Shown here: in pieces, positions 7,763 through 16,833 of the stretch
Numbering within the stretch: the stretch's first letter is position 1
How the letters are laid out: every line of letters begins with the position of its first letter
Assembly: GCF_008329525.1 (NCBI RefSeq)
Contig: NZ_NPKQ01000001.1
Coordinates: 1-64,000, forward strand
Source: Tardiphaga sp. P9-11
Lineage (GTDB): Bacteria > Pseudomonadota > Alphaproteobacteria > Rhizobiales > Xanthobacteraceae
Length of the DNA stretch: 64,000 nt
Reading direction: 5' to 3'
Notes under the pieces: model-generated
What the model saw: only the letters and a program-made list of their open reading frames with translations
Databases searched by the model: none
What the model was told of the DNA's origin: nothing
Position numbers and translations under genes: made by a program

Positions 7763-9553
7763 TCAGAACGCTTCCGCAGGAAGCTCCATTGTCGTCGCGC
7801 TGCCGGTCTGGATGCGGGCGAGATGGAGTGCGGTTTCAGGCAACATCCGCTCCATGAAGAAGCGGCCGGTGACCAGCTTGGTCGTCAGATAGGATGTCGC
7901 GCCTTCGGCGGCAATCTTGTCCTGCGCGACCTTGGCCATCTTCGCCCACATATAGGCGAAGGCGGTAAGGCCGAACAGCTGCATGTAATCGGTGGCGCCG
8001 GCACCGGCATTATCGGGCTTCATCATGGCATTATTCATCAGCCACATGGTCGCCTGCTGCAGATGACCGAGCGCATTCGAGAGTGGATCGAGGTAAGGCT
8101 TCATGGCTTCGTCACCACCATGCTCCTTGGCGAAGGCCGCGACCTCGCCGAAGAATGCCATCGCGGCACGGCCACCGTCGCGCGGCAGCTTGCGGCCGAC
8201 GAGATCGAGCGCCTGAATGCCGTTGGCACCTTCATAGATCATGGCGATGCGCGCATCTCTAACGAACTGCTCCATGCCCCATTCGGCGATATAGCCGTGG
8301 CCGCCGAACATCTGCTGCGCCGACACCGCATTGGCGAAGCCGCCATCGGTGAGCACGCCCTTCAGCACCGGGGTCATCAGGCCCATGTGATCGTCGGCGG
8401 CCTGACGCTCCTTCGGATCGTCGGAGCGATGCGCGACGTCGCTCTTCAGCGCGGTCCACACCACCATGGCGCGGGCGGCTTCGTTGAAGGCGCGGATGGT
8501 CAGCAGCGTGCGGCGCACGTCGGGATGAACCATGATGGAATCGGCCGGCTTGTCCGGCGACTTCGGCCCGGTGAGCGAACGGCCCTGCAAACGGTCCTTC
8601 GCATAGGCCACGGCGTTCTGATAGGCGACTTCCGACTGCGCAAGACCCTGCACGGCAACGCCGAGACGGGCTTCGTTCATCATCACGAACATGCCCTGCA
8701 TGCCCTTGTTCTCTTCGCCGATCAGCCAGCCGGTGGCGCCGTCGTAATTCATCACGCAGGTGGAGTTGCCGTGGATGCCCATCTTGTGTTCGATCGAGCC
8801 GCACATCACGCCGTTGCGCGCACCGAGCGATCCGTCGGCATTGACCATGAACTTCGGTACAACGAACAACGACACGCCCTTGATGCCGGCTGGTGCGCCC
8901 TCGATGCGGGCCAGCACCAGATGGATGATATTGTCGGCAAGGTCGTGCTCACCGGCGGAGATAAAGATCTTGGTGCCGGAAATCTTGTAGCTGCCGTCCG
9001 CCTGCGGCGCGGCCTTGGTGCGCAAAAGACCCAGATCCGTGCCACAATGCGGCTCGGTGAGATTCATGGTGCCAGTCCATTCGCCGGCGACCATCTTCGG
9101 CAGGAACATCGACTTCTGCTCGGGCTTGCCATGCACGATGAGCGCTGCGGTCGCGCCCATGGTGAGGCCGCCATACATCGAGAACGCCATATTGGCGGAG
9201 ATCTGGAATTCGGCGACGGTCTGCGACAGCGTCACCGGCAGGCCCTGTCCGCCGAATTCTGCGGGAGCCGAGAGGCCGAGCCAGCCGCCCTCGGCGACCT
9301 GCTTGTAGGCCTCCTTGAAGCCTTTCGGCGTGGTCACGCTGCCATCATCATTGCGCTTGCAGCCTTCGAGATCGCCGACACGATTCAGCGGCTGCAGCAC
9401 TTCTTCACTGAGCTTGGCGGCTTCGCCCAGAATCGCTTCGCGCACATCGGCGGACGCGTCAGCAAAGCCGGGCAGATTGTTGTAGCGATCGAACTGAAAC
9501 ACGTCGTTGAGCAGGAACCCGACGTCTTCGAGCGGGGCTTTGTAGCTGGGCAT
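7763..9553 (-). CDS. Acyl-CoA dehydrogenase (beta-oxidation step 1)
   Basis: 596 residues, the size of the long ACAD subfamily that has extra N- and C-terminal domains. The short N-terminal leader (YKAPLEDVGFLLNDVF) is typical. The middle holds the FAD/substrate segment NLTEPHCGTDLGLLRT and the KIFISAGEHD strand. The C-terminal helical domain has MFGGHGYIAEWGMEQ and IYEGANGIQALDL, whose Glu is in the catalytic-base position. It oxidises acyl-CoA to trans-2-enoyl-CoA and passes electrons to ETF. The downstream thiolase and FadB-type genes on the same strand complete the cycle. Chain-length preference cannot be read from the sequence. Confidence 0.93.
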   Translation of the reverse strand: MPSYKAPLEDVGFLLNDVFQFDRYNNLPGFADASADVREAILGEAAKLSEEVLQPLNRVGDLEGCKRNDDGSVTTPKGFKEAYKQVAEGGWLGLSAPAEFGGQGLPVTLSQTVAEFQISANMAFSMYGGLTMGATAALIVHGKPEQKSMFLPKMVAGEWTGTMNLTEPHCGTDLGLLRTKAAPQADGSYKISGTKIFISAGEHDLADNIIHLVLARIEGAPAGIKGVSLFVVPKFMVNADGSLGARNGVMCGSIEHKMGIHGNSTCVMNYDGATGWLIGEENKGMQGMFVMMNEARLGVAVQGLAQSEVAYQNAVAYAKDRLQGRSLTGPKSPDKPADSIMVHPDVRRTLLTIRAFNEAARAMVVWTALKSDVAHRSDDPKERQAADDHMGLMTPVLKGVLTDGGFANAVSAQQMFGGHGYIAEWGMEQFVRDARIAMIYEGANGIQALDLVGRKLPRDGGRAAMAFFGEVAAFAKEHGGDEAMKPYLDPLSNALGHLQQATMWLMNNAMMKPDNAGAGATDYMQLFGLTAFAYMWAKMAKVAQDKIAAEGATSYLTTKLVTGRFFMERMLPETALHLARIQTGSATTMELPAEAF

Positions 9554-9651
9554 GGAATTCTCTCGGTTTGAATTCGATTGATCGGATGATACGGCGCCGC
9601 CGTGTCAGATTTACGCAATTGTTATTGGAGATGAAGCAAGCAGCTGGCGGC

Positions 9652-10038
9652 TCATTGCCGCGCCAATTCCTCGCCCATCAACCGGTGTAACAGGTTGATG
9701 GCCTTGAGCGGCCTGACCATCACCTTGAAGTGGGTAATGCGTCCGTCATCGGCGAAGGTGATCATGTCGACGCCATTGATTTTGATGCCTTCGATCTCGT
9801 TCTCGAATTCGAGCACCGCGCCGTTGTCGCTGCGCCATTCGCCTTTGTAAGCGAAGCCGGGGCCACCCAGCACTTTCTCTGCAGTCGTCAGATACTTGAA
9901 CACGATCTCACGGCCCCGCTGCGGCGCATGCACGACCGGGCTTTCGAACACGGCATCCGGATGCAGCAGGTCCCACAGCATCGCCCGATCATGAGACCGC
10001 ATGAAGCTGTACCATCTATCGAGGCCGGTCACGCTCAT
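9652..10038 (-). CDS. NTF2/SnoaL-like fold protein
   Basis: 128 residues from the ATG at 10038, which has a GGAG ribosome site eight bases upstream. The frame runs further to 10098, but the extra residues look like non-coding. The compact alpha+beta pattern (WYSFMRSHDRAMLWDLLHPDAVFESPVV ... RGREIVFKYLTTAEKVLGG, then strands ending in GRITHFKVMVRP) is that of SnoaL/NTF2-like proteins, a fold used by isomerases, hydrolases and many uncharacterised proteins. The catalytic role is unknown. It lies upstream of the acyl-CoA dehydrogenase on the same strand (98-bp gap) and may share its promoter. Confidence 0.75.
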   Translation of the reverse strand: MSVTGLDRWYSFMRSHDRAMLWDLLHPDAVFESPVVHAPQRGREIVFKYLTTAEKVLGGPGFAYKGEWRSDNGAVLEFENEIEGIKINGVDMITFADDGRITHFKVMVRPLKAINLLHRLMGEELARQ

Positions 10039-10122
10039 TTGCGATCTCCGCACGAGGCAAGTGACAATTGCGAGAAGTGGATGCGGGACAGACAGCAACG
10101 GTTTGCGGATGGCATGTTCACC

Positions 10123-10515
10123 TCAAACACCTGATGCAATCGTGCCGAACGCGATCAGCGCGACCGCCGCCGCCATCAGCATCCAGCCCGGATGACGGCC
10201 GTGCGTCGCCCAGAAATTGAACACGGCCCCAAACAAATAAGTGCCACCGACCAGCAGGCTGATCGCGAGCCGGGCATCACGGTCCAACACATTGGCGGCG
10301 AAAACCAACGCTATTCCGCCAAGAAACCAGACGACCGTACTAAAATGCAGCAGCGGAGCCACCAGGCGTCGCGTTGTGCCGGAAAAGCGCCTGTCCGCCA
10401 TTGCTACGGCCTCGAATGGCGCGACCATCAGACGCTGGATCAGGATGCCGTGGAACACGGCTACGCCAGCCCCGATCACTCCTGCCATCCCGAGCGCTGC
10501 ATTCTGCCAGACCAT
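10123..10515 (-). CDS. Small four-helix membrane protein
   Basis: 130 residues from the ATG at 10515; a GTG at 10524 is an alternative, but the AGAGG site is better spaced for the ATG. Four hydrophobic segments (about 5-25, 50-72, 78-98, 105-127) leave little outside the membrane. I do not recognise a characterised family. It diverges from a TetR-type regulator across a 71-bp gap that holds a perfect 14-bp palindrome, the classical layout of a TetR repressor and its target gene. A role in export of, or tolerance to, a small molecule is a guess. Confidence 0.72.
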   Translation of the reverse strand: MVWQNAALGMAGVIGAGVAVFHGILIQRLMVAPFEAVAMADRRFSGTTRRLVAPLLHFSTVVWFLGGIALVFAANVLDRDARLAISLLVGGTYLFGAVFNFWATHGRHPGWMLMAAAVALIAFGTIASGV

Positions 10516-10563
10516 TCCATACACCTCTGCATGGAGATTAACGCCGGAGCGTGGATTTCGTCA

Positions 10564-10577
10564 ATACACATGTGTAT
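10564..10577. promoter_or_regulatory. Candidate TetR operator
   Basis: ATACACATGTGTAT is a perfect 14-bp palindrome centred in the short gap between the TetR-type gene (start 10587) and the divergent membrane-protein gene (start 10515). It ends nine bases before the TetR ATG, so bound repressor would cover the start region of its own gene. Confidence 0.65.
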
Positions 10578-10586
10578 GGTTGGGGA

Positions 10587-11138
10587 ATGGATGACCAACT
10601 GACCAAGGACCGCCTGACGCGTTCGGCCTGGCTCGATCACGGGCTGAGGATCCTCGCGCGGCAAGGTGCGGACGCGTTGAAAGTCGGTGCGCTGGCCACC
10701 GGGCTGAATGTGTCGCGCGGAAGTTTCTATTGGCATTTCAAAGATATATCTGAATTTCGACTACAGCTTCTGCAACGCTGGCAGGAGCGGACGACCGATC
10801 AGGTGATCGAGGGGATCGACGCCTCGGTCGCTGGAGCCGCACGTCTGACCCATCTCATGAAGCTCGCTTTCAACGAAGATCGCAGCCTGGACCGTGCCAT
10901 CCGCGCGATGGCCTCGACCGATGCAGATGTCGCCAAAATGGTCGCCTCGGTGGATGCCCGACGGGTTGGCTATATGGCGAAATGGCTGATCGAGGCCGGG
11001 GTGGAAAGCCAGCGGGCGCTGCCGCGGGCCGAATTTCTCTATTGGGCCTATATCGGCCAGTCCGCGGTGATGGACCCACGCCACAGCGCCATCACCGAAC
11101 TGGATGTCGACGATTTGAGTGCGCTGTTTACGCGCTGA
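10587..11138 (+). CDS. TetR-family transcriptional regulator
   Basis: 183 residues from the ATG at 10587. A longer frame from 10551 would run through the operator-like palindrome and adds no conserved residues. The N-terminal TetR helix-turn-helix is clear (ARQGADALKVGALATGLNVSRGSFYWHFKD, about 24-53). The C-terminal ligand-binding domain is all-helical and not assignable to a known inducer. The likely function is repression of itself and the facing membrane-protein gene. The SD-like GGGGA lies only a few bases before the ATG. Confidence 0.9.
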   Translation: MDDQLTKDRLTRSAWLDHGLRILARQGADALKVGALATGLNVSRGSFYWHFKDISEFRLQLLQRWQERTTDQVIEGIDASVAGAARLTHLMKLAFNEDRSLDRAIRAMASTDADVAKMVASVDARRVGYMAKWLIEAGVESQRALPRAEFLYWAYIGQSAVMDPRHSAITELDVDDLSALFTR

Positions 11139-11225
11139 CGCCGGAGCCGGAGCCATCCGATCCTACCTGCAAACCGACGCAAGTGTATCGCCGGGTTAAC
11201 TTTTAAGGCTGGTCGAGCCCGATCC

Positions 11226-11240
11226 TTAACCCGTTATTTA
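11226..11240. promoter_or_regulatory. CtrA-like site upstream of the PodJ-like gene
   Basis: TTAA-CCCGTTA-TTTA matches the CtrA consensus TTAA-N7-TTAA with one mismatch. A second TTAA pair with a shorter spacer lies at 11196-11206. In Caulobacter polar-development genes are under cell-cycle control including CtrA, so the position ahead of a PodJ-like gene is suggestive. One near-match proves nothing alone. Confidence 0.35.
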
Positions 11241-11365
11241 CCCTAACCCTGAAAAGTCCGGATCAGAGGCAGACGACCCGCGCCCGTTACGATTGTCTTC
11301 ACGATGGGACGCGCGGGGGAGGCTGCAGGCGCTGGTGGGCGTCAAGCTCGGAACCGGACCAAAGC

Positions 11366-14300
11366 ATGAATTCGCGCGTATCGTGGAGTGTTGACGGGAT
11401 TGAGCCATCGGTTCGCGAGCGGGCCGAAGCTGCGGCGCGCCGTGCCGGCATGTCGCTCGGAGACTGGCTGAACTCGACCATCGGCGAAGCTCCTCCGCGC
11501 TACAACTCGCCCAACGCACGCCCTCGCGACCAGGAACGCCCTCTTACCCCGCGCGCAGCGCTGCCGCAGCGTGACGCGGCCGATGTCGTCGAGATCCACG
11601 AGCGGCTCGACGCCATTGCCCGGCAGATCGAACTGTTCTCGAAGCCTGCACAGCGCAGCAGCGAGCCCGGCGTCGCGCGCCAACTCAATGACGCGATCTC
11701 TCGGCTTGATGCACGTTTGTCGCAGATCAGCGAGCCCGCATATCGCCAGCCTCACATGCCGCCGCAGCAGCCGCGCATCGATATGGTCGAGCGCGCCGCC
11801 AATCAGGTTTATAGCGCCTCGCCGCCGATCGATCCGTTCTCGCTGGATTTCGCGATCGCCGAGATCGCCGCCCGTCAGGACGAACTCGACGGCACGCCGC
11901 GCATGGCCCCTCGCAGCGCACCACCCATTGCGCCGTCCTTCGCGCAGCCGCCTTATGCGCAGCCTGCCGCGCCGCCGCAGAGCTTCATGCCGGATATGTC
12001 CGGCCTGGAGCGGCAGTTGTTTCAGATCACGACCAAGATCGATGCGCTGCAGCGCCCCGACAACAATATCGAGCAGTCGATCGCGGCCTTCCGCGGCGAA
12101 CTAGCCGAGATCCGCAACGTCATCACCGAAGCGATGCCGCGCCGCGCGATTGAATCAATCGAGAATGAAATCCGCGAACTCGGCCGCCGCATCGACGATA
12201 ACCGCCGCAGCGGCATCGATGGCGATGTGCTGGCCAATCTCGAACGTGCACTGGCCGACATCCACAAGACACTGACCACGCTGACGCCGGCCGAACAGCT
12301 CGCCGGCTTCGACGAGGCGATCCGTAATCTCGGTGGCAAGATCGACATGATCGTGCGCTCGAGCAACGATCCCGGCACCATGGAGCAGTTGCAGGGCGCG
12401 ATCGCCGCGCTGCGCGCCATCGTGTCCAACGTCGCCTCTAACGAAGCCCTCGGCCGTCTCAGCGACGATCTGCAGACGCTGTCGTCGAAGGTCGATCAGC
12501 TCGCCCGCGCCGACAACAGCGATTCCTTTGCCGCGCTCGAGGCGCGCATCATGACGCTGACGGCAGCGCTGGAGAATCGCGAGCGCCCGGCCGTCATGGC
12601 CAGCTCCGATCATCTGGAAACGGCATTGCAGGCGCTGTCCGAGCGTCTCGACCATATGCCGGTGGGCAATGACTCGTCGTCGGCCTTCGCGCATCTCGAA
12701 CAGCGCGTTTCCTATCTGCTCGAGCGGATGGAAAACATCACCGATACCCGCGGCAACAATCTCGGCCGCGTCGAGGACGGGCTGCAGGACATCCTGCGCC
12801 ACCTCGAACGCCAGCAGTCGATGTTCGCCGCGCTGGACAATCCCCGCAGCAAGGCGCCATCGGTCGATCCCGGCCTGGTCGATACGATCAAGCGCGAACT
12901 CTCCGACATGCGCTTCAGCCAGTCGGAAACCGATCGCCACACGCAGGACTCGCTCGAAGTCGTGCACTCTACGCTCGGCCATGTGGTCGATCGCCTCGCC
13001 AGGATCGAAGGCGATCTGCGCACAGTCAGCGCTGCACCGCCGAAGCAATCAGCTCCGGTCGCCACACCGGCTCCGACCCCGCGCCCCGTAGCGACTGCGC
13101 CCGCGGTCTCAGCACCGGCCCCGCCGCGCCCGCAAATGCCGAATCCGGTGAAGCCACAGGCTGCGCCGTCGGAGGTTGAGGTGCGCCCATCGCAGGTTCA
13201 TTTCGATGCCGCGCCGCGCGACTTTGCAGCGACCGCAATCTCGCACGAACCGGCAGCCATCTTCCCGGTGCCGAAGGCGATCAGCGACATTCTCGATCCG
13301 CCGCCGGCGGCAAAACCTGCCACACCGCCCGCGCCCGCCGCAGAGCGTCCCTCGCCGCGCCCGACGGTCGATCCGGCACTGCCGCCGGATCATCCGCTTG
13401 AACCCGGCACGCGTCCGCAGGGCCGTGGCGCATCGCCATCCGAACGCATCGCCGCGTCGGAAGAAGCCATCAGTGAAATCGCCGTCGATGCGCCTGAACA
13501 GGCGACTGCGTCGAGCTTCATCGCAGCCGCACGTCGCGCCGCGCAGGCGGCTGCAGCAACCGGCAACGACAAGTCCAAAGGCCCGAAGGCGGCCAAACTC
13601 GCCCCCCACCGCGCCGATGGCGAGAAGTCGTCCACCACGATCGGTTCGAAGATCCGCTCGCTGCTGGTCGGCGCCAGCGTGGTCGTGATCGTGCTCGGCT
13701 CGTTCAAGATGGCGATGACGCTGCTGGACAGCGGTTCGCCAGCGCCAGTGGCCGAGAACATTCACTCTGCACCGCCATTGCAGCTCAATATGCCTGAACC
13801 AGCCGAAATCCAGAGCAAGCCTGCCGCGCCGGCTGCTCCATCCATGACCTCGCCGACCCCGATCGGCAAGCAGTCGCTGATCGCGCCGCCCACCGCCGTC
13901 GAACCCGCACCACAGCCAGTACCGCAGGCCGCACCCGTGCCATATGTGTCGCCCGATGTGACCGGCAGCATTGCCGTGCCGCAGGCCAGCGCCGCCGGGC
14001 CGGTGCTGCCATCCAGTGGCCAGAAGATCACCACAGCCTCGATCCCCGCCGGCGAGCGCCTGCCCGAGACCATTGGCAGCACCGTACTGCGCAACGCGGC
14101 GCTCAAGGGCGACGCCTCGGCCGCGTTCGAAATCGGCGTCCGCTATGCCGAGGGCAAGGGCGTGGCGCAGAACTACGACGAAGCCGCCAAGTGGTATGAC
14201 CGCGCGGCGCAAGCCAACGTCGTGCCGGCAATGTTCCGTCTCGGCACGCTGTTCGAGAAGGGCCTTGGCGCGAAGAAGGATCTCGACGTCGCCCGTCGCT

Positions 14301-14749
14301 ACTATGTCCTGGCCGCCGACCGCGGTAACGCCAAGGCGATGCACAATCTCGCCGTCCTCGACGCCGATGGCGGCACCAAGGGCGCCAATTACAAGAGCGC
14401 GTCATACTGGTTCCGCAAGGCGGCCGATCGCGGCGTCGCCGACAGCCAGTTCAACCTCGGCATCCTCTATGCCCGCGGCATCGGCGTCGAACAGAACCTC
14501 GCCGAGAGCTTCAAGTGGTTCAGCCTCGCTGCCGCACAGGGCGACGTCGATGCTGGCCGCAAGCGCGACGATATCGCCAAGCGCCTCGATCCGCAGTCGC
14601 TGGCCGCCGCCAAGCTGGCGGTCCAGACCTTTACGCCGGAAGGCCAGCCGGAAGACGCGATTAATGTTGCAGCTCCCGCCGGTGGCTGGGATGCATCGCC
14701 GGCACAGGCCGGGGCGAAGGCTTCCATCGGCAAGCGGGCTGCGCGCTAG
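11366..14749 (+). CDS. PodJ-like polar localisation protein with Sel1 repeats
   Basis: 1127 residues. The N-terminal segment (1-35, WSVDGIEPSVRERAEAAARRAGMSLGDWL) is the short helical motif typical of alphaproteobacterial PodJ-like proteins. Residues ~60-560 are predicted mainly coiled coil, with many RLD/QID heptads. A long Pro/Ala-rich linker follows (~570-750). One transmembrane helix lies at ~765-787, another Pro-rich periplasmic stretch follows, and Sel1-type TPR repeats cover ~905-1070 (EAAKWYDRAAQ, SASYWFRKAADRG, ESFKWFSLAAAQGD). In Caulobacter PodJ organises a cell pole and recruits division and motility factors. The cytoplasmic coiled coil / single TM / periplasmic Sel1 order here is the same. 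A terminator follows at 14761. Confidence 0.85.
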   Translation: MNSRVSWSVDGIEPSVRERAEAAARRAGMSLGDWLNSTIGEAPPRYNSPNARPRDQERPLTPRAALPQRDAADVVEIHERLDAIARQIELFSKPAQRSSEPGVARQLNDAISRLDARLSQISEPAYRQPHMPPQQPRIDMVERAANQVYSASPPIDPFSLDFAIAEIAARQDELDGTPRMAPRSAPPIAPSFAQPPYAQPAAPPQSFMPDMSGLERQLFQITTKIDALQRPDNNIEQSIAAFRGELAEIRNVITEAMPRRAIESIENEIRELGRRIDDNRRSGIDGDVLANLERALADIHKTLTTLTPAEQLAGFDEAIRNLGGKIDMIVRSSNDPGTMEQLQGAIAALRAIVSNVASNEALGRLSDDLQTLSSKVDQLARADNSDSFAALEARIMTLTAALENRERPAVMASSDHLETALQALSERLDHMPVGNDSSSAFAHLEQRVSYLLERMENITDTRGNNLGRVEDGLQDILRHLERQQSMFAALDNPRSKAPSVDPGLVDTIKRELSDMRFSQSETDRHTQDSLEVVHSTLGHVVDRLARIEGDLRTVSAAPPKQSAPVATPAPTPRPVATAPAVSAPAPPRPQMPNPVKPQAAPSEVEVRPSQVHFDAAPRDFAATAISHEPAAIFPVPKAISDILDPPPAAKPATPPAPAAERPSPRPTVDPALPPDHPLEPGTRPQGRGASPSERIAASEEAISEIAVDAPEQATASSFIAAARRAAQAAAATGNDKSKGPKAAKLAPHRADGEKSSTTIGSKIRSLLVGASVVVIVLGSFKMAMTLLDSGSPAPVAENIHSAPPLQLNMPEPAEIQSKPAAPAAPSMTSPTPIGKQSLIAPPTAVEPAPQPVPQAAPVPYVSPDVTGSIAVPQASAAGPVLPSSGQKITTASIPAGERLPETIGSTVLRNAALKGDASAAFEIGVRYAEGKGVAQNYDEAAKWYDRAAQANVVPAMFRLGTLFEKGLGAKKDLDVARRYYVLAADRGNAKAMHNLAVLDADGGTKGANYKSASYWFRKAADRGVADSQFNLGILYARGIGVEQNLAESFKWFSLAAAQGDVDAGRKRDDIAKRLDPQSLAAAKLAVQTFTPEGQPEDAINVAAPAGGWDASPAQAGAKASIGKRAAR

Positions 14750-14760
14750 ACCAGATTTTT

Positions 14761-14790
14761 GACCGCCGGATCGAACCGGCGGTCTTATTT
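14761..14790 (+). terminator. Intrinsic terminator after the PodJ-like gene
   Basis: GACCGCCGG (14761-14769) pairs perfectly with CCGGCGGTC (14776-14784) around a six-base loop, followed by TTATTT. It lies 12 bases after the stop codon. Confidence 0.85.
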
Positions 14791-14863
14791 CCTCAACAAA
14801 CCTTCATCAGACTCGATGCGGTGAAGCGCGCGTCGGGCCGGACTGAAATGCGAGGAAATCGGT

Positions 14864-15688
14864 TTGTCTTTTCGGAATGACGACTCACAAGGGCGCGCAG
14901 AACGCCCATCGGGAATCCCTACGGTTAACCCCTGGGCTGCACGCCCCGCCGAACCGTCTACCCCATCGCCTCCTCCGCCGCAGCTACCGCCGGAGCCTCC
15001 GCGTAGCAAATGGTTCAATTGGCCATCGGTCGCATTCGCCATCGTGATTTTTGGCGGCATCGGCGCGCAGGCCTATCAGGAACTCTCCAAACCGGAAGCC
15101 TGGGCCTACTGGAAAGACCTCTATCTCTCGCCGAGCATGGCATCGTCCGAGGTCGTAAGTCTCGACCCGGACAATTCAGGCCGTGGCCGTCCGGCTCTGG
15201 CGATGACGGGCGAGATCGGCCCGGCTACGGCGAGCTGGTTTCGCGAAAAGCTCGATCACGCCAAGCTCGGCCCCGGCGATACCGTGTTGCTGTCGTCTCC
15301 CGGCGGCAATGTCGGCCAGGCCATCATCATGGGCGAGATCATCCGTGCGCGCGGGCTGAACACCGCCGTGGGCACGATGGATTCGGCGGGCCGCATCGAA
15401 CCATCCTACTGCGCCAGCGCCTGCGTGATGATCTATGCCGGCGGCAAGGCCCGCATCGGCGTCGAGGGCTCGCGGCTGGGCGTGCACCGCTTCGTGTCGC
15501 CCAAGCCGGGGGCAGATCCTGTCGCGTCCGCGCAGCGCACCATGGGCTATGTATTGAGCTACATGACCAAGATGGGCGTGGCCTCGTCGGTCGTCGAGGC
15601 CATGTCAGCCACCGAGAAAATCCGCTGGCTCGGCACCGGCGAGGCCGCCGCCATGAACCTCGTCACCGATCCTGCCAGGAAGTCGTGA
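14864..15688 (+). CDS. Membrane-anchored periplasmic ClpP-fold protein (COG3904-like)
   Basis: 274 residues from a TTG start, supported by a GAGGAAA ribosome site six bases upstream. A proline-rich cytoplasmic tail (~1-48) precedes one transmembrane helix (~52-70). The outer domain has the crotonase/ClpP layout: LLSSPGGNVGQAIIMGEIIRARG, then CASACVMIYAGGKARIGVEGSRLGVHRF. The Ser in CASAC and the His in LGVH are placed like the catalytic Ser-His pair of ClpP/SppA-type proteases. A peptidase role is inferred from the fold. A shorter secreted relative with the same CASAC and LGFH motifs lies at 45728-46186. Confidence 0.75.
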   Translation: MSFRNDDSQGRAERPSGIPTVNPWAARPAEPSTPSPPPPQLPPEPPRSKWFNWPSVAFAIVIFGGIGAQAYQELSKPEAWAYWKDLYLSPSMASSEVVSLDPDNSGRGRPALAMTGEIGPATASWFREKLDHAKLGPGDTVLLSSPGGNVGQAIIMGEIIRARGLNTAVGTMDSAGRIEPSYCASACVMIYAGGKARIGVEGSRLGVHRFVSPKPGADPVASAQRTMGYVLSYMTKMGVASSVVEAMSATEKIRWLGTGEAAAMNLVTDPARKS

Positions 15689-15903
15689 TGTCGTCGGCCA
15701 GCGCCTGGCCCCACAAAATTTACCACCTTGAAAGGTGCATCATCGGTAGAGGCGGAAAACCGCGTCTTTACCGGATTCTTTAATCCCATCAACGGACGAT
15801 ATCGTCTAAGACGGGGACGCGGCTCGCAATCCGCGCCGCCTCCAGAACCACGCCATGAGCGGTTTCGGCCCAACTCAGGGCCAGAATTCCGAAGCGAACG
15901 CGC

Positions 15904-16833
15904 GTGCAACTGTATCTCCCGATCGCCGACATTCCGGTCAATGTGTTGCTCATCCTGGCGATGGGCGCTGCAGTGGGCTTCGTCTCCGGCATGTTCGGAA
16001 TCGGCGGCGGCTTCTTGATGACGCCGCTGCTGATCTTTGTGGGCATCGCCCCCGCGGTGTCAGTCGCGTCAGTGGCGAGCCACATCGCCGCCTCGTCTTT
16101 CTCCGGCGCGCTGTCCTACTGGCGACGCCGCGCCATCGATCCCGCCCTTGCGACCGTCCTCCTGACCGGCGGCGTGGTAGGCACCGCGCTCGGCGTCTGG
16201 GTCTTCACGCTGCTACGCAATCTCGGCCAGCTCGACCTCACCATATCGCTATCTTACGTGATCCTGCTCACCGCCGTCGGCGGGTTGATGTTCTGGGAGG
16301 GCCTGCGCGCGCTGCTGCGCATGCGGCGCGGCGATCCCGTGAGCTTGCGACGCTCCGGCAGCCATAGCTGGGTTCACGGTCTGCCACTGAAGATGCGGTT
16401 CAAGCGCTCCAAGATCTATCTCTCGGTGATCCCGGTGATCGCCGTAGGTCTGCTGATCGGATTCATCGGTGCCGTGATGGGCATCGGCGGCAGCTTCATC
16501 CTGATCCCGATCCTGATCTACTGGCTGCGCATTCCGACCTCGACTGTGATCGGTACATCCATGGTGCTGACCCTGGTCACCATGGTGATCGCAACATTGC
16601 TGCATGCCGTCACCAACCATCTGGTCGACGCGGTGCTGGCCCTCATCCTGATGGTCGGCGGCGTCACCGGCGCACAATTCGGTGCCCGCGCCGGACAGAA
16701 GATCCGCGGCGAACATCTGCGATTGCTGCTGGGTCTGCTGATCCTGGCGGTCGGCGTACGCTTCGCCGTGGAACTGGTGATACGTCCCGAAGATCTGTTC
16801 ACGATCCGCGAGACCGGAGGCGCCGCCCCATGA
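15904..16833 (+). CDS. TauE/SafE-family sulfite/organosulfonate exporter
   Basis: 309 residues from a GTG start. About eight transmembrane helices are arranged as two homologous halves, each opening with the glycine-rich family motif (FVSGMFGIGGGFLMTPLL near residue 25, FIGAVMGIGGSFILIPIL near 190). Family members export sulfite, sulfonates or sulfoacetate, or act with cysteine and taurine metabolism. The substrate here is unknown. Its last four bases overlap the start of the TIGR02186-like gene (ATGA), showing translational coupling, a pairing recurrent in alphaproteobacteria. Confidence 0.9.
   Translation: MQLYLPIADIPVNVLLILAMGAAVGFVSGMFGIGGGFLMTPLLIFVGIAPAVSVASVASHIAASSFSGALSYWRRRAIDPALATVLLTGGVVGTALGVWVFTLLRNLGQLDLTISLSYVILLTAVGGLMFWEGLRALLRMRRGDPVSLRRSGSHSWVHGLPLKMRFKRSKIYLSVIPVIAVGLLIGFIGAVMGIGGSFILIPILIYWLRIPTSTVIGTSMVLTLVTMVIATLLHAVTNHLVDAVLALILMVGGVTGAQFGARAGQKIRGEHLRLLLGLLILAVGVRFAVELVIRPEDLFTIRETGGAAP

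Noticed and set aside
7823-9571. Plus-strand open frame (582 codons) opposite the acyl-CoA dehydrogenase
   Set aside because: Antisense shadow of a well-conserved enzyme, no ribosome site, low-complexity translation.
13109-14344. Minus-strand open frame (411 codons) opposite the PodJ-like gene
   Set aside because: Glycine/arginine-rich shadow of Pro/Ala-rich coding sequence.
15789-16085. Minus-strand open frame upstream of the TauE-type gene whose tail (WAETAHGVVLEAARIASRVP) looks protein-like
   Set aside because: The first half is antisense to the TauE gene and there is no start or ribosome site specific to the tail. It could be a gene remnant, but the evidence is too thin.
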